A stretch of DNA of 64,000 nucleotides from Nageia nagi (lineage: Eukaryota > Pinophyta), in NCBI GenBank assembly GCA_050084985.1, contig JBITNC010000001.1, positions 120,590,001 to 120,654,000 on the forward strand, in the 5' to 3' direction. The position numbers and the translations under genes are program-made. Under the pieces are notes generated by a model. That model ran no database searches. It was not told the DNA's origin and saw only the letters and a program-made list of their open reading frames with translations. Shown here piece after piece: positions 1 to 11,416 of this stretch (its first letter is position 1; every line of letters begins with the position of its first letter).

Positions 1-1033
1 TATTTTGAAAATGATAAGTTTGAAAAATTTTATAAGTATAAAAAGGATGCAATTGTGATAGGTGATAATTCAATCCTTGAAGTCCAAGGGATTGGAAGTG
101 TGTTATTGCATAAAAAGGTTATTAAAAATGTTATCTATGTGCTTAAAATGAATATGAACCTTCTTTATATAATTCAAGTTACAAGTAAAGGATACTCATT
201 TGAGATCAACTCACACTCCTAGTGCATTAAGAAGTGACTTGCCACTTTGGTGAAAGGATCAGTGAAAGATGATCTCTACATTATGGATCAAGTGCCAACA
301 AAGATGTGCCTTTCTACAAATATTTTCTTTAAGAGAAATCTTTGACACCATTGATTAGAATACATTAACCACAAAATAATTCAAGTCATGAAAAATTAAG
401 AACTTATGAAAGGTTTGCCTTTGATGTCACCCAAAATTGGTCTTTGTGAGAAGTGCATCTTAGGTAAGATGAATACAAATTTTTTTGAGAAAGATAAAGA
501 AACAAGGAAAATACAACCTATTTAGTGTATGCATTCAGATTTGATTGGTTCATTTTAGACTAAGTCTCTCAGGGGAGCATCTTATGTCTTGACCTTCACT
601 AACAACTTTAGTAGGATGATATTTGGTTATTTACTTGAGCATTAGGATCAAACCTTTGACAGGTTCAAAGATTTTTAAGCCTTAGTTGAAAATCACACTG
701 ATTTCAAAATCAAGATGTTCAGATCTAAAAATGAGGGTGAATATGATAGCAATGAGTTCAATGACTATTATGTCAAATACAGGATCAAGAGGCACTTCAC
801 GATCCCTTACATCCCTTGAAAAAATGGTATTATCAAAAGAAATAATATAACCATTCAAGAAATTGTTAGGTACATGTTGGGAAATATCCCTAGTTTCTTA
901 TGGGGTGAAGCTATGAGTACTATGATATACACCTCGAATATATGCCCTACAAAAATAGTTGAAGGAAAAACCCCATATGAGGTATGGATAGGAAAGAAAC
1001 CTAACATCTCTCACCTTAGGTTTTTGGTTGTGA
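1..1033 (+). pseudogene. Copia pol relic: GAG-pre-integrase and integrase core
   Basis: The + strand reads, with many stops and frameshifts, as the GAG-pre-integrase and integrase region of a Ty1/copia polyprotein. Visible pieces are an AIVIGDNSILEVQGIG stretch near 50-100, a degenerate CxxC zinc site (LCEKCILGKMN, about 443-475), an integrase start (HSDLIGSF, about 534-557), and TPYEVWIGKKPNISHLR close to 970-1020. Homologous text recurs at 46.5-47.2 kb and 50.0-51.1 kb. It ends abruptly near 1033, where mid-integrase is joined straight to the middle of an LTR, so the reverse transcriptase, RNase H and the first half of the LTR are deleted. Family is sure; activity is impossible. Confidence 0.85.
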
Positions 1034-1220
1034 GTGTTATTTGAGAATAAGAAGATTTTAGATTAGTGTATGTACTTTCTTCCATGTGAGGAACCACTTT
1101 ACATATGGTGTAAACTTTATGAATTTGGTTATCTTATGATGCTATGTTATTAATATTTGAGAGAGCTTTCATGTGATCTTGGTAGAATTTGAATTTAATC
1201 ATTTAGGCTTATTCCCATCA
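1034..1220 (+). repeat. Copia LTR, 3' part only (family A)
   Basis: Matches the 3' third of the LTR at 3050-3547, including the stretch around GATTAGTG.ATGTACT and the end ATTCCCATCA. It directly precedes a tRNA-Met type primer-binding site. It therefore closes the upstream copia relic and opens the next one, so the two elements share one LTR. Confidence 0.8.
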
Positions 1221-1222
1221 TT

Positions 1223-1234
1223 TGGTATCAAAGC
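1223..1234 (+). other. Primer-binding site (tRNA-iMet type)
   Basis: TGGTATCAAAGC lies three bases after the LTR end. It differs by one base from the usual plant copia primer-binding site TGGTATCAGAGC, which pairs with the 3' end of initiator tRNA-Met to prime minus-strand synthesis. Confidence 0.8.
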
Positions 1235-1293
1235 AAGTTTGGAGGCTCTTTTTTCTAATTCTTCAAATTTGTGAGGTAAAACCTTTCAAGGAA

Positions 1294-2475
1294 ATGGGAG
1301 ATTCCTTTTCATCCAAACACATTCTAAAAAGTTCCAACTATGGAATTTGGTATCCTAGGATGAAAGAGGAACTCCAAGCATCAAAATTCTGGCAAATAGG
1401 AAATGAAAACCAAGTTACTTTAATATATGAGAAGGCACTTAAGGCTTATAACACAAATAATGAGCTAGCAACCTCTATGATATTTTATGTATTTTTTGAC
1501 AAAGTCCTTCTTATGATCTCTTCTTTAAACTTCATAAAGGAAGCTTGGGATAGGCTAAAGAAAATCTACCTCAACACCAAATTTTCTAGGAGGTTCACCA
1601 TCCTCCAATAATTATTGCAATCACTTCAAGAGGAAAATAAAATTGTTGCAATATACTTGAACAATATTATTGATCTTTGGACCCAACTTGTGGTATATGC
1701 CTGTAATTGCATTAATGATGGATTTATGGTGTTCATGATGCTTCAAATCCTCTTTACTAAATTTATTCACTTTGTGATAGTCATTAAGACAAGGCTCATG
1801 ATGAAGAAGAAGTATACTCCTCAAAAAATCTTTCAAAGCTTCTCCTAAAACATGAGAAAATTATCAACAAAAAATTGTTAATATCCACTCCTAAGGAGCA
1901 TTATGTGGCATTAGGACCAACAAAGACTCACTTCAAAAATAAGTTCACACACCAAAAGAAATCTTTCCATGTTTCAAAAAAGGTGGAAAGAAATATCAAA
2001 ATGGTCATGATAAGTCTAGCAAATCCAAATTTGATGGCAATCATAATTTATGTGGTATTTATGGTCACAAGGAATCAAATTGCTATAAGAAAAAGAAAGA
2101 ACAAGTTGGCAAAAGAATTGAAAATTCAAACAACTTTAAAGGTAAGAATAAGAATAATAAAATTGCTTTATTTGTAATATTTACCCCAAGTCTCACACTT
2201 TCTCAAATGATTGGATTGTTGAATTTAGGTGCACAAATCACATGTGTTTTGAAAATTATAATTTTGAAAATTTTTATAAGTATAAAATGGGTGTAGTTGT
2301 GATAGGTGATAATTCAATCCTTGATGTCCAAGCAATTGGGAGTGTGTTGTTGCATGGAAAGTTCTTGAAAATGTGCTCTATGCATCTAAATTCAATATGA
2401 ATCTTAGTTCCATAATTCAAGTTGCAAGGAAAGTATACTCATTCGAGTTCAACTCACACTCCTTATGAAAGGATC
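1294..2475 (+). pseudogene. Copia gag (UBN2-type) and GAG-pre-integrase relic
   Basis: A gag frame starts at the ATG at 1294 (MGDSFSSKH...). It carries the UBN2/gag-polypeptide signature KEAWDRLKKIYL near 1540-1575 and, after a stop at 1609, continues with LQEENK.VAIYLN. A damaged CCHC knuckle (CGIYGHKESNC, second Cys replaced by Tyr) lies at about 2050-2090 in another frame. From about 2205 the GAG-pre-integrase text (HMCFEN...AVVIGDNSILDVQAIG) follows, then breaks off near 2475. Integrase, reverse transcriptase and RNase H are missing, so this copy is internally deleted. Several frameshifts rule out function. Confidence 0.8.
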
Positions 2476-3049
2476 ATTATCCATATGTGAGGAACCAGTA
2501 TGTGCTTTTTGGCATTATTTAGTTATCCATATACAAGGAACTCATATGTGCTTATGCTATATTTTTTATGTTGATTAACACATATTTTTATACAATAAGT
2601 GACTATGAGTATTGGTTGGCATCTTCATGATGACTTATAATGGACCATTGATTAGTTTATGGAAGGCATTACTTGATTCATTTATATTATGTTAATATGA
2701 ATGTTTATATAATACATTTAACTGATCTTATTTATGAGTTGCTTATAGCTTATAGATTTGTTCTTGAGAGTGTAGGTTACTTACTTTGAGTGGGTAGGCT
2801 AGTGGAGTCTCATCATGTCAACTTATTGTTGAATTAATACTTTGTATAGTGAAACCAGTTGCATTTAATGATTATATTGTAAACCATTTGTAAAATGGTA
2901 AAGTATTGAGCCTCAATCTAATATTTTGCTTATTTCTCAAAGATGTAAATGTTCCCATCTCTAATTGTATCTCTATGGAGAAGAACTATATCTTACTCTT
3001 TTTTTCTTATCTCCTCTTCGCTCTACTCTAATATTGCATTAAGGGGGAG
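2476..3049 (+). other. Copia 3' internal non-coding region with polypurine tract
   Basis: No frame is open. The sequence (CATATGTGAGGAACC..., then CTCTACTCTAATATTGCATT) matches the segments before the LTRs at 35.1-35.9, 47.25-48.0 and 53.0-53.75 kb. It ends in the polypurine tract AAGGGGGAG (3041-3049), the plus-strand primer next to a 3' LTR. Confidence 0.75.
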
Positions 3050-3547
3050 TGTTGAATGTATAATGCATTATTGTAAGATCTCTTCATGTAAATTAACTAA
3101 TACTTAAAATTATCCCTATATAACTTTTAAGTATTTCTAAATAATATAATGTAATTTTTCCTACACTCCATATCATGAGCATACCCCTTAGGTAAAAGCA
3201 TGAAGCATGCCATGAAATTATACATCGGTTAAAATGATGATCCAAGGGAGGATTTTACCCTATAAATAGAGGGTCTACCCTCTTGGTTATTCTCTCAATT
3301 TTGTAGTAACATTATACTCTAAGATTGTTAGGAAAAGTGAGAAAGAGGGCTTGTAAGAGAGTGTTCTTTGAGAATAAGAAGATCCTAGATTAGTGGATGT
3401 ACTCTCTTCCATGAGGTGATCCACTTTTTATATGGTATCAACTTTGTGAGATTGGCTATATTGTGATTCTATGTTATTGATATTTGAGAGAGCTTTCATG
3501 TGATATTGGTAGAATAGGAATTTAATTATTTAGGCTTATTCCCATCA
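3050..3547 (+). repeat. Copia 3' LTR (family A), complete
   Basis: Begins TGTTGAATGTATAATGC directly after the polypurine tract and ends ATTCCCATCA (TG...CA). A TATA-box-like CTATAAATAGAGGG lies near 3260, inside the U3/R promoter region. It is about 498 bp long. The last 185 bp match 1034-1220. No target duplication can be checked because the 5' end of the composite is outside the window or deleted. Confidence 0.85.
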
Positions 3548-4129
3548 TGTAATATGATAACCCCTTTGGGTTGGGAATCTATCACTTTATCATTTGATAC
3601 ATCCATGAATGGAATATCATTTGCTTCCATGATGATGTGCATCCATGAATGGGGCAACTTGTTACTCCTATGATGATGTGACCCTCATTTGATTTTAGTA
3701 CATTTGTTGGTTGGGTTTAAACTAACCATCACCATGATAGTTCATGATCATATGTATGCATATATGAATGAGGCATTAGGTATTTTTGTGATGATTTTTA
3801 TCTATGAATAGGATATTTTATGGTATTTTTATGATGATATATAAATTTCTTAAATTATTTATAGGTATTTAAATTTCTCCCTTATATTTGAAGGCAGTTA
3901 TTTCTAATTTCTTCATTAGGAACTTAAGTGATGATTTATTGGATCATACATAGGAAATTATGAACCGTCACCATAGAGAATCAAATTTTAGCAATATTGA
4001 CTTAGACGATAGGCATATAATAGTTGGTGAAGGGATTTTAGTCTAGTGTTCATATCTTTAGTCAATAAATGTGAGTAAGGAGTACTCATATTCCTTAGTT
4101 AGGAAATAAATATTCTTATGGCTTGGACT
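3548..4129. other. Unassigned AT-rich sequence with short duplication
   Basis: I see no gene. CATCCATGAATGG...ATGATGTG occurs twice near 3600-3685, a small direct duplication of about 45 bp. The rest is low-complexity text rich in ATGATG. Confidence 0.5.
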
Positions 4130-5130
4130 CTATCTTGAAAGATTATAAATTCCTTAACATTCTTTAGAGGAGGTAATTATGAGATTTGAACTACTTATAA
4201 TCCACCTCAATGCCCCTTATAGAAATAATGAATCCCAAAAGACTATAACTTAAGACACCAAATGCACATTTTTAAACCTTCAATCGTAATTTGTAATCTC
4301 TCAACCTTTGAAATATATTACTCTTAAATTTGAAATATTATCTTTGTTTTTTTTAATTTAGCAAGAATTTAATCAACATAAAATTTAGTATAATGATGGA
4401 TAATGTCATAAAACATAGCTTCCATTGCTCATCAATAAATGGTTCCTGCATTCTTGAGTTCAAATGGTATGACAATATAGAAAAAGGAACATTGTGGATT
4501 GATGAAGTTTATCTTGTGTTGATCATCTAGATTGATATTTATATGATTGTAACATGAAAAGCCATCCATAAAAGAGATAATATCATGACTAACTATGGAA
4601 TCAACAATCATTTCAATGTTTGGAAATGGAAAATTATCCTTTGGGCATGCTTTGTTGAGATCTTTAAAATTTGTGTAGCACTTTACTTGATAACAGGAAC
4701 AATATTAGCTAACTAAGGAGAAAAATAAATTATCTTTATGAAACCAATAGTAAGATATTTTTTAATCTCTTTTTTTACCAATAACTCAATTTTGACATTG
4801 ATTTTATTTAATATTTACTAAATTTATTTGGCATCATCATGAATAACAAAATGGGGATCTAATCCAAGCATGTCTTTATAAGATTAAGCAAACATATAAC
4901 CAATTCCATTAATAATTCCTTTTATTTTTTATTCTCATCTTCACTTAACCATGCTTCAATTTTAATCATTTTAGTCTTACCATTTGTCCTAATATTAATA
5001 TCAGTTATTCCTCATGAAGTATTGTAAGTTTATCTCTTAGTTAAGGAGGGATAGGTAATTTCCCCAAACCTATCACAACTAATCCATTTCAACTCTTATT
5101 ATGTAGACACCCAAAATCAATCCCTTTTTC
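4130..5130 (-). pseudogene. Ty3/gypsy reverse transcriptase relic
   Basis: The minus strand, read from 5130 downwards, gives the order expected for the start of a plant gypsy reverse transcriptase. It has a LDPHFVIHDDAK-like linker, then VKKEIKKYLTIGFI, KDLNKACPKDNFPFPNIEM (about 4670-4610), DIISFMDGFSCYNHI, ELKNAGTIY, the active-site box as FYVD with the second Asp replaced by a stop (about 4390-4375), and KLRLK...KCAFGVLSYSLLGFI at 4285-4215. There are many stops and at least three frame changes. No LTR of this element is visible. Confidence 0.85.
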
Positions 5131-6019
5131 AAAAGACAAAAAAGGAATAAAAATTAAAATATTATTATAAAAGTAAATTAATGTTGAATCACTAGTGCCC
5201 GATAGTCAGTTGTCGATGACCTGCACCAAACATCAATGTCTATTTCTAGGATACCGATGACTCTATAATTAGCAAAACCAAAATAAAAAACTAAGTTGTT
5301 GAGCGACTCATCCATCAAATCTATAGATCATGGATGATTCATGGTCAATCCTATAGATTTGAGCATGAGACCACTACAATTTTGGATTTGGATGAGCTCT
5401 TAGACTTGATTTTTTACCTCTAAAATGTGAAATCCAATTGAATTTTAAATCTATAAATAAAACTTTCAATATTGAAGAAAGGGACCTAAATTTGATGTAA
5501 AGCCACTTTGCATAAATTCATCTAGGATTTTTATGGCTTAAATATTTTAATTTTATGTTTGTTTGTTCATTTCATTCAATATTATATGCTTTTGATATGA
5601 ACAAGTATGTTTGATGCTTTTTTTTGCATGTGTGCAGGGTCCACAAGTGTTGAATAATGAAGCAATGGAGGTTTTTGAAGTGTCAAGAGTTAGGAAAGAA
5701 AAGCTTTAGATAAAGGATTACAGGAGGAGAAATCAACAATTTTACCAAAGTTTCAGAAACACCAACAGCTCCCTATTGAACATCCATAATTGAATACAAC
5801 TACTGATGACTATAGACAAAATGTTGGTGACTCTACAAAAGCCAAAGAGGCTTGAAACACCAAATTTTTTTAAAATCCCTTCTGATAAGGCACATTGAAT
5901 CTAGTGATTTCTACATGCAAATTGAGGTCACATAAATGTAATAGAACATTCATTTGTTTTAATGTAATTCATCTGTCTATGAGTAAGTTGCATTTTTTAT
6001 GTTGACATTTATGGTGTTA
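5131..6019. other. Unassigned sequence
   Basis: No convincing frame or repeat. It abuts the Sirevirus insertion and may be leader or non-coding sequence of the same old gypsy copy, but I cannot show this. Confidence 0.4.
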
Positions 6020-6024
6020 AAAGG
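6020..6024. repeat. Target-site duplication AAAGG, left
   Basis: Identical to 15061-15065 and directly abuts the TG of the LTR. Confidence 0.9.
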
Positions 6025-7853
6025 TGTTGGACTTCGAGTGACACTGAGAGGGGGGGGTGAATCAGTGTATATAAAAAGTAATCAATTTAACCTTCTTAAA
6101 TAAAGATAGATTAAAAGCCAGAGAAAATTGAGCAAGCACACCAGTACATCACACAACACCAGATGTAACGAGGTTCACCAGATTGGCTACATCCCCGAAA
6201 ATGACTGCTTGGACACCAATCCAAATCTAGCCATTAAAGAAAGCTTACAGATTCATAGCACCAACTGTGAAGGGTAGCACCAACTACCACTTTGCAAAAA
6301 ATAGCACCTACTGCTTGGAGCACAAACTCCAGCTCTCAAGCACCCACTTGAGATAGCATTCAAAAAGAATGAAAGAATACAGTTCTAGAAGACCCTCAAT
6401 GGTCTAGCTCTAATGTTCACTGTTTTATCTCTGCACACAGATCCAAAGTAACACACTTAAACAATCACACTCCTATCTGCATATTCATTTGCTCACTTCA
6501 TGTTCTCCTGATACTCCTTTCACTAGCTTCTCTGCTCTCTACACTTCACTTCTCTCTCGCCCTTCTCTACACACACTTCACTTCCTGCCACTTCACATAG
6601 AATCTACAATGTTTTCTTTTCATACATCACTTCTCTTTGAAAAACTGTTACACATCAAGAAAGCCCCTCACGAAACTGTTCCTGTCATGACACGTTACCA
6701 AAAACAAACTGAAAAGGAATCTTTATTTGTAACTGCTCCTGCACTAAGAGAGTTCACTATCTGACACTGCAACTGCTGTAACTGATGAACGCTCCTCTTG
6801 CTCAAATAGAGTTGTTTAGACATGTATAGCTCTTTCTCCACTGATTTCAAAGATTTTATAGTATCTGATAATTTCAGACTCTTTTCTTCTTCATAATGGT
6901 ATTTCTGATAATTTCGGACTCTCTTCTTCTTCATAATGGTATTTCTGATATTCTCAGACTCTTTGTCTCACTTACTGGATGTTTATTGTATACATTATGA
7001 TGTCATCATCTTCATACTCTAAAAGTAGAGTAAAATGCTTCCCGCATGATGTCATCATCTCTGGACTCCGGTCTTTACCAAACGCGACTATCTTATCTTT
7101 TGTGACATCATCCTTTTGATCTGGAACATTTTACTTCCGGAACATTTACTTTATGGACTTCGGATTTTCAATCTCTCTTTACTGATCTCATCTCTACATT
7201 TTGAAATGCTTTACTCACCGGCTATTTGATCACTCTTTGCTGACCTCATCATCTCTGAAACCTAGTTCTATTAAAGAATGTGAACATCGTTCTCCCTGTG
7301 ATGTCATCTCTTGCTTCCGAAATGTTTTACTCGTGGCTTCGGTTCTTTTAGTTGCCCCTTGCTGACCTCATCACTTTCGGGATCTAGTTTTGGGTTAAGA
7401 CCTGAAATTACTGATGTCATCTTCATATTTTCAGAATGCTCTACTTTTGGAATACTTAATTAACTGGTTTTAGCTCCTCAATTTCTCTTTGCTGACCTCA
7501 CCTTCTCCGAAACCCGGGCTTTTCCACAACTCTCACCTTCACCGAAACCTAGACTTTTCACAACTCTCACCTTCTCCGGAACCTAGACTTTTCAACAACT
7601 CTCACCTTCTCTGGAACCCGGATTTTTCCACAACTCTCACCTTCTCCGGAACCCAAACTTTTCAACAACTCTCACCTTCTCCGAAACCCAGATTTTTCCA
7701 CAACTGAGCTTTATCATTTCATTCTGGAACATCATCCTGGGGATCTTAAAATGAACTCATACTACTGCACGAAGACACATCCAAAACCAAATGGACATGA
7801 AGACACAGCCAAAACCACGTGTTGACAACAATGATAATCACCCATGCTCAACA
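6025..7853 (-). repeat. Sirevirus-like 3' LTR (1829 bp)
   Basis: Starts TGTTGGACTTCGAGTGAC and ends CATGCTCAACA on the + strand; it aligns along its whole length with 13221-15060. It holds an array of about 36-bp repeats (7490-7705) and many dispersed copies of TGATGTCATC or TGACCTCATC (about 6990-7510). Open frames here (for example 6489-6764 and 7489-7707) are by-products of repeats, not genes. Confidence 0.92.
7490..7705. repeat. Minisatellite in 3' LTR, about 6 x 36 bp
   Basis: Repeats of the form CTCACCTTCTCCGGAACCC followed by a CTTTTC(A)ACAACT block, with variation at CCGG/CCGA/CTGG. The copy in the other LTR is at 14700-14912, so the array was present before insertion. Confidence 0.85.
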
Positions 7854-8060
7854 ATCTCCCCCTTTGGAATTGTTGGCAACACCACTTGATCAGACACCAA
7901 CATCGGGACTTTTCTCTCCCCCTTTGTCAACAATAACAAAGGGCATTTATAGACTCCCTCTGAGTCCATACATGACATTCTCAGGAAATCAGTAGTATGT
8001 GCACAAAAACAAGATACACAGAAGCAATATAGGAAAGAAAAAATAAACACTCCCCCTGAG
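7854..8060 (-). other. Multiple polypurine tracts before the 3' LTR
   Basis: Read on the minus strand, purine-rich tracts of the AAAGGGGGAGA type occur at 7854-7867 (touching the LTR), 7913-7927 and 8049-8060, with a weaker one at 7952-7964. The LTR-proximal one is the expected plus-strand primer. Repeated tracts in this place are a known Sirevirus trait. Confidence 0.7.
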
Positions 8061-8080
8061 AATGTGACATCCAGAACTAG

Positions 8081-9660
8081 CTAATGCTTGGGAAGGACAA
8101 CAAATCCTAGCTTGATTCGAAGATTTTCGAAGATGTCTTTGGGCAAAGGCTTTGTAAAGATGTCTGCTACTTGCTCTGTGGTTGGAACAAAATCTAATTG
8201 TACTTCTCCTTGTGCCACTCTTTCTTTTAGAAAGTGATATCTGATTGCTATATGCTTTGTTCGTGAGTGCATAATAGGATTTTTTGAGATATTGATTGCA
8301 CTTGTGTTATCACACAAAACTGATATGGGCTCGTTAATCTGTATACCAAAATCTTTTAGCATCTACTTCATCCATAGAATCTGTGTGCAGCAAGAAGTTG
8401 CTACTATATACTCTACTTCTACTGTAGATAGGGATACTGAGTCTTGTTTTTTACTGTGCCATCCAACAAGATTATTACCCAAATAAAATGCTCCTCCACT
8501 GGTGCTCTTCCTATCATCCATGCATCCTGCCCAGTCTGCATCTGAAAAGGTAGTAAGTGTAAAGTCCTTTCCTCTAGGATACCATAAGCCATATTCTACT
8601 GTACCTTTGAGATATCTGAATATTCTCTTTACTGCAGTAACATGTGTTTCTTTGGGATTTGCTTGAAATCGAGCAACCATACATACCGCTTGAAGAATAT
8701 CCGGTCTAGTAGCTATCAAATATAATAAACTTCCAATCATTGACCTGTATTGTGTTTGATCTACTATTGGTGCTTTATCATCCTTGCTTAATTTGTAGCC
8801 TGTCATCATAGGGGTGCTCATAGGTTTACAGTCTTCCATGGTAAACTTCTTCAGCATCTCCCTAACATACTTGGTTTGAGAAATGAACATGCCATTCTTC
8901 AACTGATTGATTTGTAAGCTGAGAAAAAATGCAAGCTCACCTATCATAGACATCTCAAATTCTGTTTGCATGTTGTCAACAAGATTTTTACATAGCTCAT
9001 TCTTGCTTCCTCCAAAGATTATATCATCTACATAGACAAAAACAATTAGCTGATTTTCCTTTTCTGATTTAATGTATAAATTGCTATCTACCATTCCTTT
9101 TCTAAAGCCTTGCTGCTGAAGATATGTATCAAGTCTGGAGTACCATGCTCGAGGTGCCTGTTTTAAACCATACAGAGCCTTCTTTAGTTTGCATACCAGA
9201 TTAGGATTCTCTCCCAATTGGAAACCATCTGGCTGTTCAATATAGACTTCTTCCTCAATTTTGCCATTTAGAAAGGCTGATTTTACATCCATTTGATAAA
9301 CTTTAAAGTTTTTATACACTGCAAAAGCCAAAAACATGCGAATAGCTTCTAATCTGGCCACAGGTGCAAAAGTTTCTTCAAAATCAATTCCTTCAACTTG
9401 AGCATATCCCTTGCAAACAAGTCTAGCTTTATTTCGAATCACTATCCCATCTTCATTCAACTTATTGCGAAAAATCCACTTTGTGCCAATCACATTTTTG
9501 TTGGTTGGTCTAGGAACGAGTTCCCATGTTTCATTCTTTTCAATTTGAGTGAATTCTTCCTCCATTGCTTTCATCTAGCTTTCATCTTGGCTAGCTTCTG
9601 AGACATTTTTAGGCTCTATACTGGATAGGAGAGAATAGGTGCTTGAAACCCCTCTACAAG
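8081..9660 (-). pseudogene. Sirevirus-like reverse transcriptase and RNase H
   Basis: A nearly intact copia reverse transcriptase from 9574: [63 protein letters not shown], and the active-site box FVYVDDIIF (about 9038-9012). RNase H follows with [18 protein letters not shown] and the substituted [12 protein letters not shown] at 8363-8365 (from Gln, C-to-T) splits off the last 93 residues (CDNTSAINISKNP, HSRTKHI, ADIFTKPLP), ending at 8081. Another stop precedes 9574. Few changes would be needed to explain its loss, so it is recent in origin but dead. Confidence 0.93.
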
Positions 9661-9661
9661 T

Positions 9662-11210
9662 TTAGAAGCCTGTATGAAACTCACCGATGATTTGCTCTTG
9701 TGGATGATCCTTGTGCCATCTATTTGGTGGAGTTTTTGAATTTTCATCTTCTTCTGACTCATTTTTTGAAACACCATTTGAGTTACTTGGTGAATTTGAA
9801 TCTTTTGGTTTCTTTACTTGTGATTGCTGTACAGGAGGCTTAGATTTGTTTTTATTCTTTTTGTCTTCTTCAATTGAATCTTGATAGGTAGGAGGATCAT
9901 CATCATCATTTCTCTTGGGAAGATCTCTTTGCTCATCAATGCGAACATCAGCACTATCAACGATTGTTTTTGTCCTTTTATTGTAACACCTGTATGCTTT
10001 GCTCTTCGAAGAGTAACCAAGAAAGATACCTTCATCAGATCTATCCTCAAACTTTCCTAAATTTTCTTCTATTCTCTTGATATAGCATTTACTACCAAAG
10101 ATCCTGAAGTGCCTCACTGTAGCTCTTCTTCCAAACCATAATTCATATGGTGTTCTATCTTCATGTGGTCGCATCATACATCTATTCTAAATATGCACTG
10201 CAGTATGCACTGCTTCTTTCCAAAACCTATCAGCAACCTTGCTTTCTATCAGCATGGTTCGAGCCATTTCTTGTACTGCTCTATTTTTTCTTTCAACTAC
10301 TCCATTTTGTTGTGGAGTTCTAGCTGCAGAGAATTGTCTTTTAATTTCATGTTGTATGCAAAACTCAGTAAACTCATCAGAAGTGAACTCACCTCCTCTG
10401 TCTGAGCAAAGACATTTAATTCTCCTCTCTATCTGATTTTCTACTTGATTTTTAAATGCTTTGAACATTTTAAAAGCTTCAGATTTATGTTTTAAAAACT
10501 ACACCCAAGTCATTCTTGAATAATCATCTATGAATAGAATAAAATACTTATCTCCATTGAAGCTTTGTGTTCTCATTGGTCCGCATAGCTCGGTGTGTAT
10601 GATTTCCAATGGTCTGCTTGTGTGATATTCTTTCACTTTGAACTTTGCTCGAGTTTGCTTTCCCCTTTGGCATGAATCACAAATATCATTTGCTGGTGTG
10701 CTGATACTGGGCTTATCTCTTACTGCTCCTTTTGAGCAAATGTTCATCAAGTTTTTAAAATAGATGTGTCCCAATCTCTTATGCCATAGCCAATCATCAC
10801 TCTCATTGCCTAGAAGACATGATCCCTCTGAGATATCTGATAAGGTGTATAAATTGCCATAGGTTCTTGTACCAACTGCTACAAGTCTACCACTATTTGC
10901 CCTTCGAATCTCACAACCATGCTTTTTGAAAATTACATCATGTCCTTTGTCACATATTTGACTGACGCTCAACAAATTATGCTTCAGTCCCACAACAAAT
11001 AATACCTCTTCAGATCTGATGTTGCCATCATTTATTTTGACTGTCCCTTTGTCGATAATCTGTGCGCCATCATTGTTTCCAAATCTTACTGAGCCACCTT
11101 CATATTCCTGTAGTTTTTGAAATTTCTTCTTGTCACCTGTCATGTGACTTGAGCATCCGCTGTCTAATATCCATGGTGATGGTTTGTCTTGAGCTTTTAA
11201 TGCTGTTTGA
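9662..11210 (-). pseudogene. Sirevirus-like protease, GAG-pre-integrase and integrase
   Basis: Begins with the aspartic protease active site DSG in PWILDSGCSSHMTGD (about 11190-11145). Then comes the GAG-pre-integrase zinc region (WHKRLGHI ... CDSCQRGKQ). The integrase core follows: its first catalytic position reads HTELCGPM, where Asp is usual, so it appears mutated. The second (SDRGGEF, about 10408) and the Glu (QQNGVVERKNR, about 10305) are kept. In-frame TAG stops lie at 10499-10501 and 10187-10189. The tail (10177-9662) has TPYELWFGRRATVRHFRIFG and an acidic linker. Five-part order and spacing are normal for copia. Confidence 0.9.
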
Positions 11211-11416
11211 ATGATTAAGGACTCTTTATCCTCTCTGAGTTTCTCCTTTTCTTTCCAGACTTGTTTTACTTTTATTTCAGCTTCTTGTTTTTTATTATTC
11301 TTTTCTACTTCCTATGGATGACTGCTCTGAAACTGTTTATTCTGTCTTATGGAAGGAAATTGTCTCGGTGGAAAGAACCTCATGCCATGATTATTTCTGC
11401 AGAATCGAGCAATGTG

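Noticed and set aside
6489-6934. Open frames on both strands
   Set aside because: They lie inside the non-coding LTR, and the same region in the other LTR does not keep the frames.
7489-7707. Open frame with repeated SPKP/NSH text
   Set aside because: It is a translation of the 36-bp LTR minisatellite and recurs in the other LTR; no gene.
8292-8486. Plus-strand open frame
   Set aside because: Antisense shadow of the RNase H coding region.
9814-10405. Additional open frames over the integrase
   Set aside because: Out-of-frame shadows of the gag-pol sequence.
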